A stretch of DNA of 64,000 bases, taken from positions 186,001 to 250,000 of the forward strand of contig CALODL010000033.1 of NCBI GenBank assembly GCA_942492115.1, read 5' to 3'. This document shows positions 18,393-27,291 of the stretch, in pieces. This stretch comes from CALODL01 sp942492115. GTDB taxonomy: Bacteria; Planctomycetota; Phycisphaerae; UBA1845; CAIVHJ01. Each line of letters starts with the position of its first letter. Position 1 is the stretch's first letter. The translations under genes were made by a program, and so were the position numbers. The notes under the pieces were generated by a model. That model saw nothing but the letters and a program-made list of their open reading frames with translations, was not told the DNA's origin and made no database searches.

Positions 18393-19013
18393 TCAGTCAG
18401 AGGACTGTGGTCGCGTCGCCCGATGAGCACTGCGCGGCTGTCCAGCTTCGGTGCGTTCGCGGACTGCAGGGCCGGTCAACGGGTCGTGGACCGCTGTGAA
18501 AGAACCCTGGACGAGCACCGCTGACTGCCTTCGCCAACCTGTTAATACCTCGAACTTGCGCGCTGAACAGTTGAATCTGAACTGGCCGGTCAGGCGTTCA
18601 TTCGGCATGACATCCAGAACCACGATGCCCGTGAGTGAGCGCAGACGCAGGTGCAGTGCAGAGCGATGCCACAGTCCCCGGACCGTGTGGCGGTTGACCC
18701 TGTACTCCCGGCCGGTGCCCGCGGGCATCTCGTCGAGCACCAGGCTGATTTCGAGCGCGTCACGCGTAAGGTTGCCAAGAGGTGACAATTTGTCGAAACG
18801 GAAGGCCATATTGATACGATCGTCGTCGTCAACCCACCACACGCACGAGTTGATCTTGAAGCGATACTCGAGCGGCGTGTCGGGAGCCATCGTTCGCGTG
18901 TTGAGCGGGATTAACTGAACGGTGGCCGACCCACCACACCCTCCCAGGCACGCCAGTATCGTGATCATGAAGGCGCGGGCGAGCCATAAGCGGGGGGGTT
19001 GTATGTTGACCAT
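18393..19013 (-). CDS. Putative lipoprotein of unknown function
   Basis: 206 residues from the ATG at 19013, only two bases after the glyA stop, so it is almost certainly co-transcribed with glyA. The signal sequence has a basic start, a hydrophobic stretch and the lipobox ACLGGC. The mature part is beta-rich, with YRFKINSCVWWVDDDDR and several alternating hydrophobic strands, and a polar Arg-rich C-terminus. I recognise no family. The open frame extends nine codons further upstream into glyA, but without a ribosome-binding site. Likely anchored in the envelope; function unknown. Confidence 0.68.
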   Translation of the reverse strand: MVNIQPPRLWLARAFMITILACLGGCGGSATVQLIPLNTRTMAPDTPLEYRFKINSCVWWVDDDDRINMAFRFDKLSPLGNLTRDALEISLVLDEMPAGTGREYRVNRHTVRGLWHRSALHLRLRSLTGIVVLDVMPNERLTGQFRFNCSARKFEVLTGWRRQSAVLVQGSFTAVHDPLTGPAVRERTEAGQPRSAHRATRPQSSD

Positions 19014-19015
19014 GA

Positions 19016-20260
19016 TCAATGGAGCGGGTAAGTCGCACACAACTCGACGACAGCGCCGCGTACCTTTTCAATGACCTTCGTGTCGCCGCCGCTCGAGATG
19101 ATTTCGCTGATCCATTGTGCGATCAGTGCCATGTCCTCGGTGCCCATGCCGCGGGTGGTGACGGCCGGGGATCCCAGGCGCAGGCCCGACGTCTCAACCG
19201 GCTTGCGTTCGTCGAAGGGCACAAGGTTCTTGTTGGTGATGATGTGTGCTGCTTCGAGCCAGGTTTCGGCATCGCTGCCGGTCACCTGCGGGTGGCTTTT
19301 GCGCAGATCGATCAGAGCCAGATGGTTGTCCGTACCACCGGACACGATGCCCATGCCTCGCGCTTTGAGCGTGTCGCACAATTCGGCGGCGTTACTCAAG
19401 ACGTTTTCCTGATACGTCTTGAACTCCGGGCGCAACGCCTCGCCGAACGCCACGGCCTTGGCTGCGACCTGGTGCATGAGTGGGCCGCCCTGGATACCCG
19501 GAAAGACACGCGAATCGATTTTCCGAGCATAGTCTGATGTGCACATGATCAGGCCCCCACGGGGACCGCGGAGCGTCTTGTGCGTGGTCGAGGTGACGAA
19601 TTCTGCATGCTCGACGGGGCTGGGGTGCAAGTCGGCGGCGACCAGACCGGCGATGTGGGCGATATCGGCCATGTGCAGCGCCCCGACTTCCTGGGCAATC
19701 TCGCTGAATTTCGAGAATTCTATCGTGCGCGGATAAGCGGACGCTCCGGTCAAAATCAGCTTGGGCTTGTGTTCAAGGGCCAGCTTGCGCACGGCGTTGA
19801 GGTCGATCAGTTGGTCGTTTGGATTGACGCCGTAGTGCACGATGTTGTACAGCATGCCGCTGATGTTGATGCGCATGCCATGAGACAGGTGTCCGCCATG
19901 GGCCAGATCGAGCGATAACACGGTATCGCCAGGTTGAAGCACGGCCAGGTACACAGCCGTATTTGCCTGGCTGCCAGAGTGCGGTTGGACGTTGGCGTGA
20001 TCGCAGCCGAACAACTGTCGCGCACGATCACGGGCGATATTCTCGACGGCGTCCATGTTGGCGCATCCGCCGTAGTACCGCCGGCCCGGATACCCCTCGG
20101 CATACTTGTTGGTGAACACCGATCCCGATGCCTGGCGCACTGCTGGAGACACGTGATTTTCGGAGGCGATGAGTTCGATGGTCTGTTGCTGACGCAGCTC
20201 TTCACGCTCGATGGCTGCAGCGGTCTCGGGGTCGTGTTGTTCAATGAGATCCCAGGGCAT
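19016..20260 (-). CDS. glyA: Serine hydroxymethyltransferase
   Basis: 414 residues, as expected. A PLP enzyme that converts serine and tetrahydrofolate to glycine and 5,10-methylene-tetrahydrofolate, the main one-carbon source. Motifs: IELIASEN (28-35), the NKYAEGYPGRRYYGGC substrate-binding segment (51-66), HSGSQAN (94-100), the D-x-AHIAGL segment, and the PLP lysine K228 in STTHKTLRGPRGG. The start MPWDLIEQ at 20260 was chosen over an upstream in-frame ATG because homologs begin here. It lies 47 bases downstream of a lipoprotein and 2 bases upstream of another; the link to the lipoproteins is positional only. Confidence 0.96.
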   Translation of the reverse strand: MPWDLIEQHDPETAAAIEREELRQQQTIELIASENHVSPAVRQASGSVFTNKYAEGYPGRRYYGGCANMDAVENIARDRARQLFGCDHANVQPHSGSQANTAVYLAVLQPGDTVLSLDLAHGGHLSHGMRINISGMLYNIVHYGVNPNDQLIDLNAVRKLALEHKPKLILTGASAYPRTIEFSKFSEIAQEVGALHMADIAHIAGLVAADLHPSPVEHAEFVTSTTHKTLRGPRGGLIMCTSDYARKIDSRVFPGIQGGPLMHQVAAKAVAFGEALRPEFKTYQENVLSNAAELCDTLKARGMGIVSGGTDNHLALIDLRKSHPQVTGSDAETWLEAAHIITNKNLVPFDERKPVETSGLRLGSPAVTTRGMGTEDMALIAQWISEIISSGGDTKVIEKVRGAVVELCATYPLH

Positions 20261-20307
20261 TGGTCTTCCTGACTGAACTGGCCGCAGGACACAGTTCGGT
20301 GTTGAGT

Positions 20308-20856
20308 TTAGCTCCCCGCGCCCGCCAGTCGTTCGGCCAGGGCAGCCAGCACGGAACGCTCGAGTTCGCGATCGTAGCCGGTCGTCGTCCATACCATGCC
20401 GCCGGTGTCTGCATAGCCCCTGCTCTCCTCGAGCGGGGTGCGGTTCGGCGCGTCGATCGAATTGGGTTCGATGTAGCTCTGTCGTTCGGTGCCATCATTG
20501 CGTTGGACGATGACCCGGCACTGCGCCCGTGTCCCACCGGAGACCTGAGACAGCCGCAGTTCGGCAATGTGCCTGACAGCAGAAGGAGAGCTGATCCGGG
20601 GGACGATCTCTCCTGCGCGCGCGGGCGTGGCCACCGCCGGAACCGCGCGGATTACACCGCGCCCCCGATCGCTGGTCTCGATCCGAAAAAACTCACTCAT
20701 CGTTTTCTCGGCCGCCGCGAACGCCGTGTCGATGTCGACATCAGGATAATCCGCTGCACTCGAACGATCGAGCGGTTGATCGGGCAGCGTGCAGCCACCT
20801 GCCACGGCAAGGCCAGCACAGACGAGGAGGTAGAATAAGGCTGAAAAGTTACGCAT
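20308..20856 (-). CDS. Putative lipoprotein of unknown function
   Basis: 182 residues. The signal sequence MRNFSALFYLLVCAGLAVAG ends in the lipobox AGGC at Cys22. The mature protein has a helical start (AFAAAEKTMSEFFRIE) and then beta strands with IRAVPAV and HIAELRLSQVSGGTRAQC. A C-terminal helix ELERSVLAALAERL follows. It fits no family I recognise with confidence, but the pattern (short lipoprotein with repeated amphipathic strands) is common in planctomycete envelopes. It is the first gene of the minus-strand group leading to glyA, divergent from the 20907 gene with 50 bases between starts. Confidence 0.7.
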   Translation of the reverse strand: MRNFSALFYLLVCAGLAVAGGCTLPDQPLDRSSAADYPDVDIDTAFAAAEKTMSEFFRIETSDRGRGVIRAVPAVATPARAGEIVPRISSPSAVRHIAELRLSQVSGGTRAQCRVIVQRNDGTERQSYIEPNSIDAPNRTPLEESRGYADTGGMVWTTTGYDRELERSVLAALAERLAGAGS

Positions 20857-20906
20857 GGCCAGGTATTATCGTGCCGGCATGGTCAGAATCAAGCACCGGA
20901 CCGACC

Positions 20907-21458
20907 ATGAAGACCCGTTTGAACATCGCTGGAATATTGAATGTCGTCCTGCCGGGTACGGGGCTGATCGTAGCGCGCCGTGAATGGTTGGGCGTCGTCA
21001 TCGTCGGTCTCTTTTCCGTTGCGGTCAACCTGTGCATCCTGGGCCTGTGGATCGAGCCGGAATGGGTGCCACGGCAGGTCCTGTTTTCCGCTGCAGGTGC
21101 GGCAGCCGGGTGCTGGCTGGCGGCTCAGTGGGCCCTGTTCCTGCAGTGGCGCCGTCTCCGCGACCCGAGCACACTGGACCAGATCCTGACATGCTACGAG
21201 GTCGCCGACCGGGCTCAGGTGCACGGTCGGGACGGGGCCGCGATCGACGCGTTGCGTGTCGCGCTGGTGGTCGATGATGAAAACGTCGATACATATGCTC
21301 GGCTGGCGCGGGTTTCCACGAATGCAGGGCATCATACTGCGGCCCTCGAGGCCTGGCGTCGTGTCCGTCAGCTGGACCGGGGCGGGGCATACGATTCGGA
21401 GGCGCGCACTGAGATTTCACGTCTCAAATCCGGCGTCCTGGCGTCTGAGCTACCATAA
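20907..21458 (+). CDS. Small membrane protein with TPR-like C-terminus
   Basis: 183 residues from ATG 20907, which immediately precedes the hydrophobic part; the frame is open 12 codons further upstream. Two or three hydrophobic segments (GILNVVLPGTGLIVA, VVIVGLFSVAVNLCILGLW, VLFSAAGAAAGCWLAAQWALFL) are followed by a soluble region with helix-turn-helix repeats (DGAAIDALRVALVVDDENVDTYA, then HHTAALEAWRRVRQLD) typical of TPRs. Probably an inner-membrane protein with its TPRs in the cytoplasm. Function unknown. It stands between a divergent lipoprotein and clpC, 262 bases before clpC, and probably has its own promoter. Confidence 0.75.
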   Translation: MKTRLNIAGILNVVLPGTGLIVARREWLGVVIVGLFSVAVNLCILGLWIEPEWVPRQVLFSAAGAAAGCWLAAQWALFLQWRRLRDPSTLDQILTCYEVADRAQVHGRDGAAIDALRVALVVDDENVDTYARLARVSTNAGHHTAALEAWRRVRQLDRGGAYDSEARTEISRLKSGVLASELP

Positions 21459-21594
21459 TCCATGGGCGTCCGGAAAAAGCCTGTTTTCTGGCCTCCGAGG
21501 CAACGGAGGTTGCCAGTCAACAATTGACGTATGACACTAACGAGCCCGGAGGGGCCGTCTGGACGATGATGAGTGCGGGGAGAACCTGTCCGGC

Positions 21595-21623
21595 TTGATG
21601 GGCGCTATCGACAGTGATAGAAT
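21595..21623 (+). promoter_or_regulatory. Sigma70-type promoter of clpC
   Basis: TTGATG at 21595-21600, a 17-base spacer and TAGAAT at 21618-21623. The transcription start would lie about 90 bases before the clpC ATG. I see no CtsR or HrcA (CIRCE) operator in the leader. Confidence 0.6.
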
Positions 21624-21720
21624 CCTTGGCAGCCGGGGTGCAACTCCCTCACTGCAAACGATTTGGGGAGACACGCGGCGATACCGGGCGGCCGGTCGGC
21701 GCCTGGAAGGAGATGGCTGA

Positions 21721-24285
21721 ATGTTCGAGCGGTTTACGGATCGAGCGCGCAAAGTGATGGCCCTGGCCAATCAAGAGGCCCAGCGGTTCAACCACGAATA
21801 CATCGGAACTGAACACGTCCTACTCGGGCTGGTCAAAGAAGGTTCCGGCGTAGGCGCGAACGTACTGAAGAATCTGGATGTCGATCTGCGCAAAGTTCGG
21901 CTCGAGGTCGAGAAGCTGGTCAAGAGTGGTCCGGAAATGGTCACGATGGGCAAGCTGCCTCAAACCCCGCGGGCCAAGAAGGTCATCGAATACGCCATCG
22001 AAGAAGCCCGTAACCTCAATCACAACTACGTCGGAACTGAGCATCTTCTGCTCGGTCTGCTCCGCGAACAGGACGGTGTGGCCGCCCAGGTGTTGATGAA
22101 CCTTGGACTGAAACTCGACGAGGTTCGCGAAGAGGTTCTCAATTTGCTCGGTGCTGGCGGACCTGAGGGTGAGGAAGCGGTATCCGGTCCCGCGGAAGCA
22201 TCCAGCCCGCAAGCGTCGACCCGCAAGGGTTCGGCCAAGAGCAAGACCCCGGCGCTGGACTCTTTCGGTCGTGATCTGACCATGATGGCCCGTCAGGGCA
22301 AACTCGATCCGGTCATTGGTCGTTCGGGAGAGATCGAGCGCGTCGTGCAGGTGTTGTGCCGCCGCCAGAAGAACAATCCTGTGCTTCTCGGTGAGGCGGG
22401 CGTGGGCAAGACTGCAATCGTTGAAGGGTTGGCGCAGCAGATCGTCAACCACGACGTGCCCGAGATCCTCGAGGATCGGCGCATCGTCGTGCTCGACCTC
22501 GCCATGATGGTTGCAGGAACGAAGTATCGTGGCCAGTTCGAAGAACGCATCAAGGCGGTCATGAACGAGGTCCGTCGTGCCGGAAAGACCATCATCCTGT
22601 TCATCGACGAGTTGCACACCCTCGTAGGCGCCGGTGGAGCGGAGGGCGCGATTGATGCGTCCAACGTACTCAAGCCGGCCCTTTCGCGTGGCGAGATCCA
22701 GTGCATTGGCGCCACAACGCTCGACGAGTATCGCAAGTATATCGAGAAAGATGCCGCGCTCGAACGGCGCTTCCAGCAAATCGTCGTGGGGGAACCGTCC
22801 TCCGAAGAGACAGTTGAAATCCTCAAGGGGTTGCGTGACCGTTACGAAGCCCATCACCGCGTACAGTTCACCACGGGTTCGCTCGAAGCTGCTGTCAAGT
22901 TGTCCAACCGCTACATCACTGGTCGCGTACAGCCCGACAAGAGCATCGACGTCATCGACGAAGCAGGCGCCCGTTTGCGTCTGCGGAACATGACCAAGCC
23001 TCCGAGTTTGACCGAGCTCGAGAAGGACGTCGAACATCTCGATATGGAAAAGAATGAAGCGGTCAAGAACGCGGATTATGAGCGGGCCGCCGAGTTGCGT
23101 GATCGGGCGGAGTCGCTGCGGCACAAGAAACAGGAAATCCAGGAAGAATGGCGCAGTCGCAGCAAGGAATTTGATGGTGTCGTCGACGGTGAGGTCATCG
23201 CCGAGGTCGTCAGCAGCATGACAGGTGTGCCACTGACCAAGCTCGAGAGCGACGAGTCGCATCGCCTGCTGAAACTCGAGGACGAGCTGGGACGCAAGAT
23301 CATCAGTCAGCGTGAAGCCATCTTGGCCATTGCCCGTAGTGTGCGACGCTCACGGAGTGGTCTCAAAGATCCCAATCGTCCAATGGGTTCGTTCATTTTT
23401 GTCGGTCCCTCGGGTGTCGGTAAGACCTATCTGGCGAAGTGCCTCGCGGAATTCCTGTTCGGAAATTCCGAAGCTCTGATCGTCGTCGACATGTCCGAAT
23501 ACATGGAAAAGCACAATGTCAGCCGGCTGGTCGGGGCGCCTCCCGGATACGTCGGGTATGAAGAAGGCGGCCAGCTGACAGAAAAGATCCGGCGTCGGCC
23601 CTATGCGGTTATCCTGCTCGATGAAATCGAGAAGGCGCACCATGACGTGTTCAATATCCTGCTGCAGATCATGGAAGAAGGGCGTCTGACGGACAATGTC
23701 GGCCGCAAGATCGATTTCCGCAACACGATCCTGATCATGACCAGCAACATCGGTGCCCATCGCATTACGCACCAGGACTCCTTCGGCTTTGCCAAGAAAG
23801 ACGAGCTGAAGGATTACGATAACATGAAGGACGTACTCAAGGGCGAACTCGAGCAGCACTTCCGTCCTGAGTTCCTCAATCGTCTCGATGAGATCGTGGT
23901 CTTCCACAAGCTGACCCAGAAGGATCTCATTCGAATCGTGGAACTCGAAACGCAGAAGCTCATCGATCGGATGGCCGAACGCGGCATGACTCTCGAATTG
24001 ACGGGTGAGGCAAAAGAGTGGTTGGTCGAAAAGGGCACGGACGAGAAATTCGGCGCTCGCCCACTGCGTCGGGCCATCGAACAATACGTCGAGGATCACC
24101 TGTCTGAGTCGATCCTGCGGCGCGAGTTCGACGGCAAAGATCGTGTTGTTGTGTCCGTCAAGGCGGATACCGAGGGCCTTGAGAAGAAGCTGTTCTTCGA
24201 AGCATTCGCGACCGACGGTGGCAAAGCCGGCGCCGTCGATGGAGTCGTGGATGGCGGCGGCGAAGAGCTTGCGGATGCAACCTAA
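21721..24285 (+). CDS. clpC: ATP-dependent Clp protease ATP-binding subunit ClpC
   Basis: 854 residues. A Hsp100 unfoldase that feeds substrates to ClpP. Two N-domain repeats (each with the TEHLLLG type motif, around 28-40 and 100-115); D1 with Walker A GEAGVGKT (~224-231) and a Walker B in IILFIDELH; a middle region containing a UVR-like coiled segment (~441-480, NADYERAAELRDRAESL), the mark of ClpC rather than ClpA or ClpB; D2 with Walker A GPSGVGKT (~562-569) and VILLDEIEKAHHDVFNILLQ. The ATG follows GGAAGGAGATGGCTGA. The C-terminus is Ala/Gly/Asp-rich. Single-gene unit with its own promoter and a strong terminator. Confidence 0.96.
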   Translation: MFERFTDRARKVMALANQEAQRFNHEYIGTEHVLLGLVKEGSGVGANVLKNLDVDLRKVRLEVEKLVKSGPEMVTMGKLPQTPRAKKVIEYAIEEARNLNHNYVGTEHLLLGLLREQDGVAAQVLMNLGLKLDEVREEVLNLLGAGGPEGEEAVSGPAEASSPQASTRKGSAKSKTPALDSFGRDLTMMARQGKLDPVIGRSGEIERVVQVLCRRQKNNPVLLGEAGVGKTAIVEGLAQQIVNHDVPEILEDRRIVVLDLAMMVAGTKYRGQFEERIKAVMNEVRRAGKTIILFIDELHTLVGAGGAEGAIDASNVLKPALSRGEIQCIGATTLDEYRKYIEKDAALERRFQQIVVGEPSSEETVEILKGLRDRYEAHHRVQFTTGSLEAAVKLSNRYITGRVQPDKSIDVIDEAGARLRLRNMTKPPSLTELEKDVEHLDMEKNEAVKNADYERAAELRDRAESLRHKKQEIQEEWRSRSKEFDGVVDGEVIAEVVSSMTGVPLTKLESDESHRLLKLEDELGRKIISQREAILAIARSVRRSRSGLKDPNRPMGSFIFVGPSGVGKTYLAKCLAEFLFGNSEALIVVDMSEYMEKHNVSRLVGAPPGYVGYEEGGQLTEKIRRRPYAVILLDEIEKAHHDVFNILLQIMEEGRLTDNVGRKIDFRNTILIMTSNIGAHRITHQDSFGFAKKDELKDYDNMKDVLKGELEQHFRPEFLNRLDEIVVFHKLTQKDLIRIVELETQKLIDRMAERGMTLELTGEAKEWLVEKGTDEKFGARPLRRAIEQYVEDHLSESILRREFDGKDRVVVSVKADTEGLEKKLFFEAFATDGGKAGAVDGVVDGGGEELADAT

Positions 24286-24310
24286 GCGAGGCCGGAATCA
24301 GAGACTTCAC

Positions 24311-24338
24311 AAGGCCGGGCAATGCCCGGCCTTTTTTG
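24311..24338 (+). terminator. Rho-independent terminator of clpC
   Basis: An 8-bp GC stem (24313-24320 with 24324-24331), extended by A-T pairs, a 3-base AAT loop and six Ts at 24332-24337, 26 bases after the stop. The 260 bases that follow, up to the next gene, hold nothing I can recognise. Confidence 0.93.
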
Positions 24339-24598
24339 TGGTTCTTCACGACATTCCGGGATGGGCCTGCGCACATGATCCTTGTTGGCGCACGCGTGAC
24401 GGAGGGCTCGAGGCATGGGCCGCCGCGGGGGAAAGCGGTCGGTGAAGCCCGTTCAGGACATGGAACCAAGAGGGCGGCCTGCTATCTGTGGGTGACGTGC
24501 AGGTCATCTAACTCGCCGTAGAACGCCAGAACCCGTTTCGTGATGGGCGCTCTGCCGGAGCCGTGGGCTTCTGGGACAGGTCTGTGCTGTTGTTCGGG

Positions 24599-25438
24599 CT
24601 AGCTCAGCCAGTTCCAGGTCAGCGCCCCCAGAACCAGCAGCGGCAGGCCGATGCACAGCAGAGGGGCCAACACAGGGAACTTGAACCAGTAGAGGCGTTT
24701 GAGGTGAACCAGGTAGAGCAGTTGCTGGTTGAGCGTCAGTTTGCTCTCCCCAGAATGGCGGTCGGTGAAGATGATCGGGATCTCACGGACGACTGAGCAC
24801 TTGCCTTTGATGACGAGTTCGAGGCCAATCTTGTAACCAAGCGGGTTGAGCGTTGCACACCGGCGCCATACGTGCGTCGGCAGGCAGAAAAACCCGGCCA
24901 TGGGATCCTTGATCGGGGTGAGGCCGCGGGCGAGAAGTGTGGCGACCTGGCTGTTGAGTTTGCGCAACAATGGCCAGTCTTTTGTTTGACCAGCGTCAAC
25001 GTAGCGCGAGCCGATGACAAACTCACAGCCCTCATCACGGACCGCCCGGACGAGTTCGGGGATTTTCTCCGGGGGGTGTGAGAGATCGGCATCCATGACC
25101 AGCAGGATGTCCCCGCGAGCGGTGTCGAAGCCCTTCAAGACCGCTGTACTCAAGCCGCGCTCTGTCTGACGCACGACCATCTCCACAGGAAAATCACGCG
25201 CCCTGAGGGCCGCAACCCGCTCTGTGCTGCCGTCGCCGGAGTTGTCATCGACGAAGATGACCTCCGCGGAGAAATCGGCCTCCCTGATGACACCGAAGAT
25301 GCGTTCGACCAGCGGGGTGAGGTTGTCAACCTCGCAATACGTCGGGATGACGATGGAAACCAGTGGCTTATCGGGCATGAGTTGATCCGGGTGCGAAACC
25401 GCGCGGGTGTCCGAAGATACCATAGATGACGTGGTCAT
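24599..25438 (-). CDS. Polyprenyl-phosphate mannosyltransferase-like GT2 (DPM1 type)
   Basis: 279 residues from the ATG at 25438, which follows GGAGCG; the open frame reaches further upstream without a ribosome site. GT2 fold: IVIPTYCEVDN, the DD of FVDDNSGDGS (64-65), the DXD-type DADLSHPPEKIPELV (116-118) and the C-terminal IFTDRHSGESKL acceptor segment, all as in Dol-P-Man synthase DPM1. The last ~45 residues form two hydrophobic helices, so it is a membrane-attached DPM1 variant. It would move mannose (or glucose) from GDP- or UDP-sugar to a polyprenyl phosphate on the cytoplasmic face, providing donor for GT-C enzymes such as the TMTC-like protein at 15.2-17.3 kb. The sugar is inference. 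Confidence 0.82.
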   Translation of the reverse strand: MTTSSMVSSDTRAVSHPDQLMPDKPLVSIVIPTYCEVDNLTPLVERIFGVIREADFSAEVIFVDDNSGDGSTERVAALRARDFPVEMVVRQTERGLSTAVLKGFDTARGDILLVMDADLSHPPEKIPELVRAVRDEGCEFVIGSRYVDAGQTKDWPLLRKLNSQVATLLARGLTPIKDPMAGFFCLPTHVWRRCATLNPLGYKIGLELVIKGKCSVVREIPIIFTDRHSGESKLTLNQQLLYLVHLKRLYWFKFPVLAPLLCIGLPLLVLGALTWNWLS

Positions 25439-25510
25439 GGTAAGGGCGCTCCTGTACTGGTAGTGTCGGCAGTTGTGGGTCGAGCCTCCAGATTCGAGGA
25501 GGCGATTGGA

Positions 25511-25539
25511 TTGACATCTACCGGTGGCACAGGTACATA
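25511..25539 (+). promoter_or_regulatory. Promoter candidate of the mla operon
   Basis: A perfect -35 TTGACA at 25511-25516, a 17-base spacer and TACATA at 25534-25539, about 70 bases before the mlaE start. The -10 is poor, so it may need an activator. Confidence 0.42.
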
Positions 25540-25610
25540 GGCGCACAGCCGTTTACAATCGGAGAACGGCTGTGCCGGCCTGCGGCCTCCCAGGGAGGGT
25601 TCCCCATTCG

Positions 25611-26432
25611 ATGAGCTTCAACGGTATGCTCGCGGAAATCGGACGTCGCGAACTCCGCGCCGTCGCTGCCTTCGGGCGTTTCTGGCTGTTCACCGCCGAG
25701 ACCGTCAGGGGAGGACTGCGCGGGCTGCACAGCCGAGACTTGCGGTTGCTCCTGCCGCAGATGTACGAGGTCGGAAACCGGTCGGTCTTCGTGATTCTCA
25801 TCACCGGGTTGTTCGTCGGTCTGGTTCTTGCCGTGCAGGCCTACTCACAACTCGAGGCCATGGGATTGCAGGACCGCCTCGGGATGCTGGTCAATCTGTC
25901 GGTCGTTCGTGAACTCGGTCCCGTTCTCGCAGGCGTCATGCTCGCCGGCCGGGTGGGGGGGGCGCTGGTTGCCGAGCTCGGAACGATGAACGTGACCGAG
26001 CAAATCGATGCCCTCCGGAGCATGGGGTCCGACCCGATCCGCCACCTGGTCGTCCCGCGCGTATTGGCGTGTGTCATGTTGACGCCGCTGCTGACCGTTT
26101 ACTGCGTCATGATGGGCGCCCTCGGTGGTGCCATGATTGCTGTGATGCTCTACGGCGTGGCGTCGGAGCCTTACTGGTATTACACCGCTCAGGCCGTGTT
26201 CATGTGGGATCTGATGACCGGCTTCGTCAAGAGCGTCTTCTTCGGTGCCATTATTGCATTGATCTCATGCTACAAGGGCTTTACCTGCCGCCCGGGTGCC
26301 GAGGGTGTCGGGCGGGCCTGCACCGAAGCCTTTGTTGCCAGTTTCATAGCGATTCTGGTCATCGACTTTTTCCTCGGGGTCATGCTGCAATCGATTTACG
26401 ATGCCCTGTGGGGTTTTGAGCCACTGCTGTAA
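25611..26432 (+). CDS. mlaE: MlaE-family ABC transporter permease
   Basis: 273 residues from ATG 25611, downstream of AGGGAGG; the frame continues upstream but homologs begin about here. Five or six hydrophobic segments and the family signature ELGPVLAGVMLAGRVGGALVAELGTM are present, followed by EQIDAL and MG, the coupling region that meets the ATPase. The MlaEFD complex moves phospholipids between the inner and outer membranes and maintains outer-membrane asymmetry. First gene of an operon with mlaF and mlaD and a SPOR-lipoprotein. Direction of lipid flow cannot be read from sequence. Confidence 0.92.
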   Translation: MSFNGMLAEIGRRELRAVAAFGRFWLFTAETVRGGLRGLHSRDLRLLLPQMYEVGNRSVFVILITGLFVGLVLAVQAYSQLEAMGLQDRLGMLVNLSVVRELGPVLAGVMLAGRVGGALVAELGTMNVTEQIDALRSMGSDPIRHLVVPRVLACVMLTPLLTVYCVMMGALGGAMIAVMLYGVASEPYWYYTAQAVFMWDLMTGFVKSVFFGAIIALISCYKGFTCRPGAEGVGRACTEAFVASFIAILVIDFFLGVMLQSIYDALWGFEPLL

Positions 26433-26485
26433 CCGGTCAGGGCAACGACCATGGATGGTGTGACAAGGCAACAGGGAGAGCCCCG

Positions 26486-27253
26486 ATGATCGCTGGCGAG
26501 GGTACCCCCATCATCGAGTTCCGCAAGGTCAGCAAACGCTTTGGTGAACTGATCGTGCTGGACAAGGTCGACTTGCAGATCCATCGTGGTCAGACGACGG
26601 TCATTATTGGCGAGTCAGGCGCGGGGAAGAGCGTCACGCTCAAACATACCCTGAAGTTGCTGGCTCCTGACAGTGGCGAGGTGTACTTCGAAGGTCAACG
26701 CATCGACACCTTGTCTGAGCACAAACTGGTCAGTGTTCGCCGCGACTTCGGCTTCCTGTTTCAAATGGGTGCCCTGTTCGACTCGATGTCAGCGGGGGAC
26801 AACGTGGCGTTCCCACTCCATGAACACACAGATCACACCGAGGAAGACATTCAACAGCTGGTTGCCGAGAAACTGCGTCTGGTTGGGCTTGATGGCGTAC
26901 AAGACAAGAAGCCTGCCATGCTGTCAGGTGGCCAGCGCAAACGTGTTGCGCTGGCCCGCGCGATCGCACTCAACCCCAAGGTTGTGCTCTATGACGAACC
27001 GACCACCGGGCTCGACCCCGTGCGTGCGGATGTCATCAACGAACTCATCATTCGACTCAAACGAGAACTCCACATTACATCGCTGGTCGTCACGCATGAC
27101 ATGGCCAGCGTGTTCAAGGTGGCTGACCGCGTGCTCATGCTGCACAAGGGACGCTTTCGGTTCGACGGTACGGTCGATGAGATCCGGGCCTGTGATGATC
27201 CGGTGGTCAAGCGGTTCGTCGATGGACGTGCTGACGAAGTGGACCTCATGTAG
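26486..27253 (+). CDS. mlaF: MlaF-family ABC transporter ATPase
   Basis: 255 residues. Walker A GESGAGKS (42-49), Q-loop in FLFQMGALFDSM (the MlaF-typical segment), signature LSGGQRKR (146-153), Walker B VVLYDEPTTGLDP and the H-loop VTHDM. It powers lipid transport by the MlaEFD complex at the cytoplasmic face. ATG start, 53 bases after mlaE and 38 bases before mlaD. The C-terminal RFVDGRADEVDLM tail is short. Confidence 0.93.
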   Translation: MIAGEGTPIIEFRKVSKRFGELIVLDKVDLQIHRGQTTVIIGESGAGKSVTLKHTLKLLAPDSGEVYFEGQRIDTLSEHKLVSVRRDFGFLFQMGALFDSMSAGDNVAFPLHEHTDHTEEDIQQLVAEKLRLVGLDGVQDKKPAMLSGGQRKRVALARAIALNPKVVLYDEPTTGLDPVRADVINELIIRLKRELHITSLVVTHDMASVFKVADRVLMLHKGRFRFDGTVDEIRACDDPVVKRFVDGRADEVDLM

Positions 27254-27291
27254 GACAACGCCGACCACCGGTCGGCACGGGAGACTAGTCA

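Noticed and set aside
21820..23262. 480-codon frame opposite clpC
   Set aside because: Antisense to a well-supported ClpC; its product has no recognisable domain.
24339..24598. SRP RNA or tmRNA in the gap after clpC
   Set aside because: Lacks their conserved core sequences.
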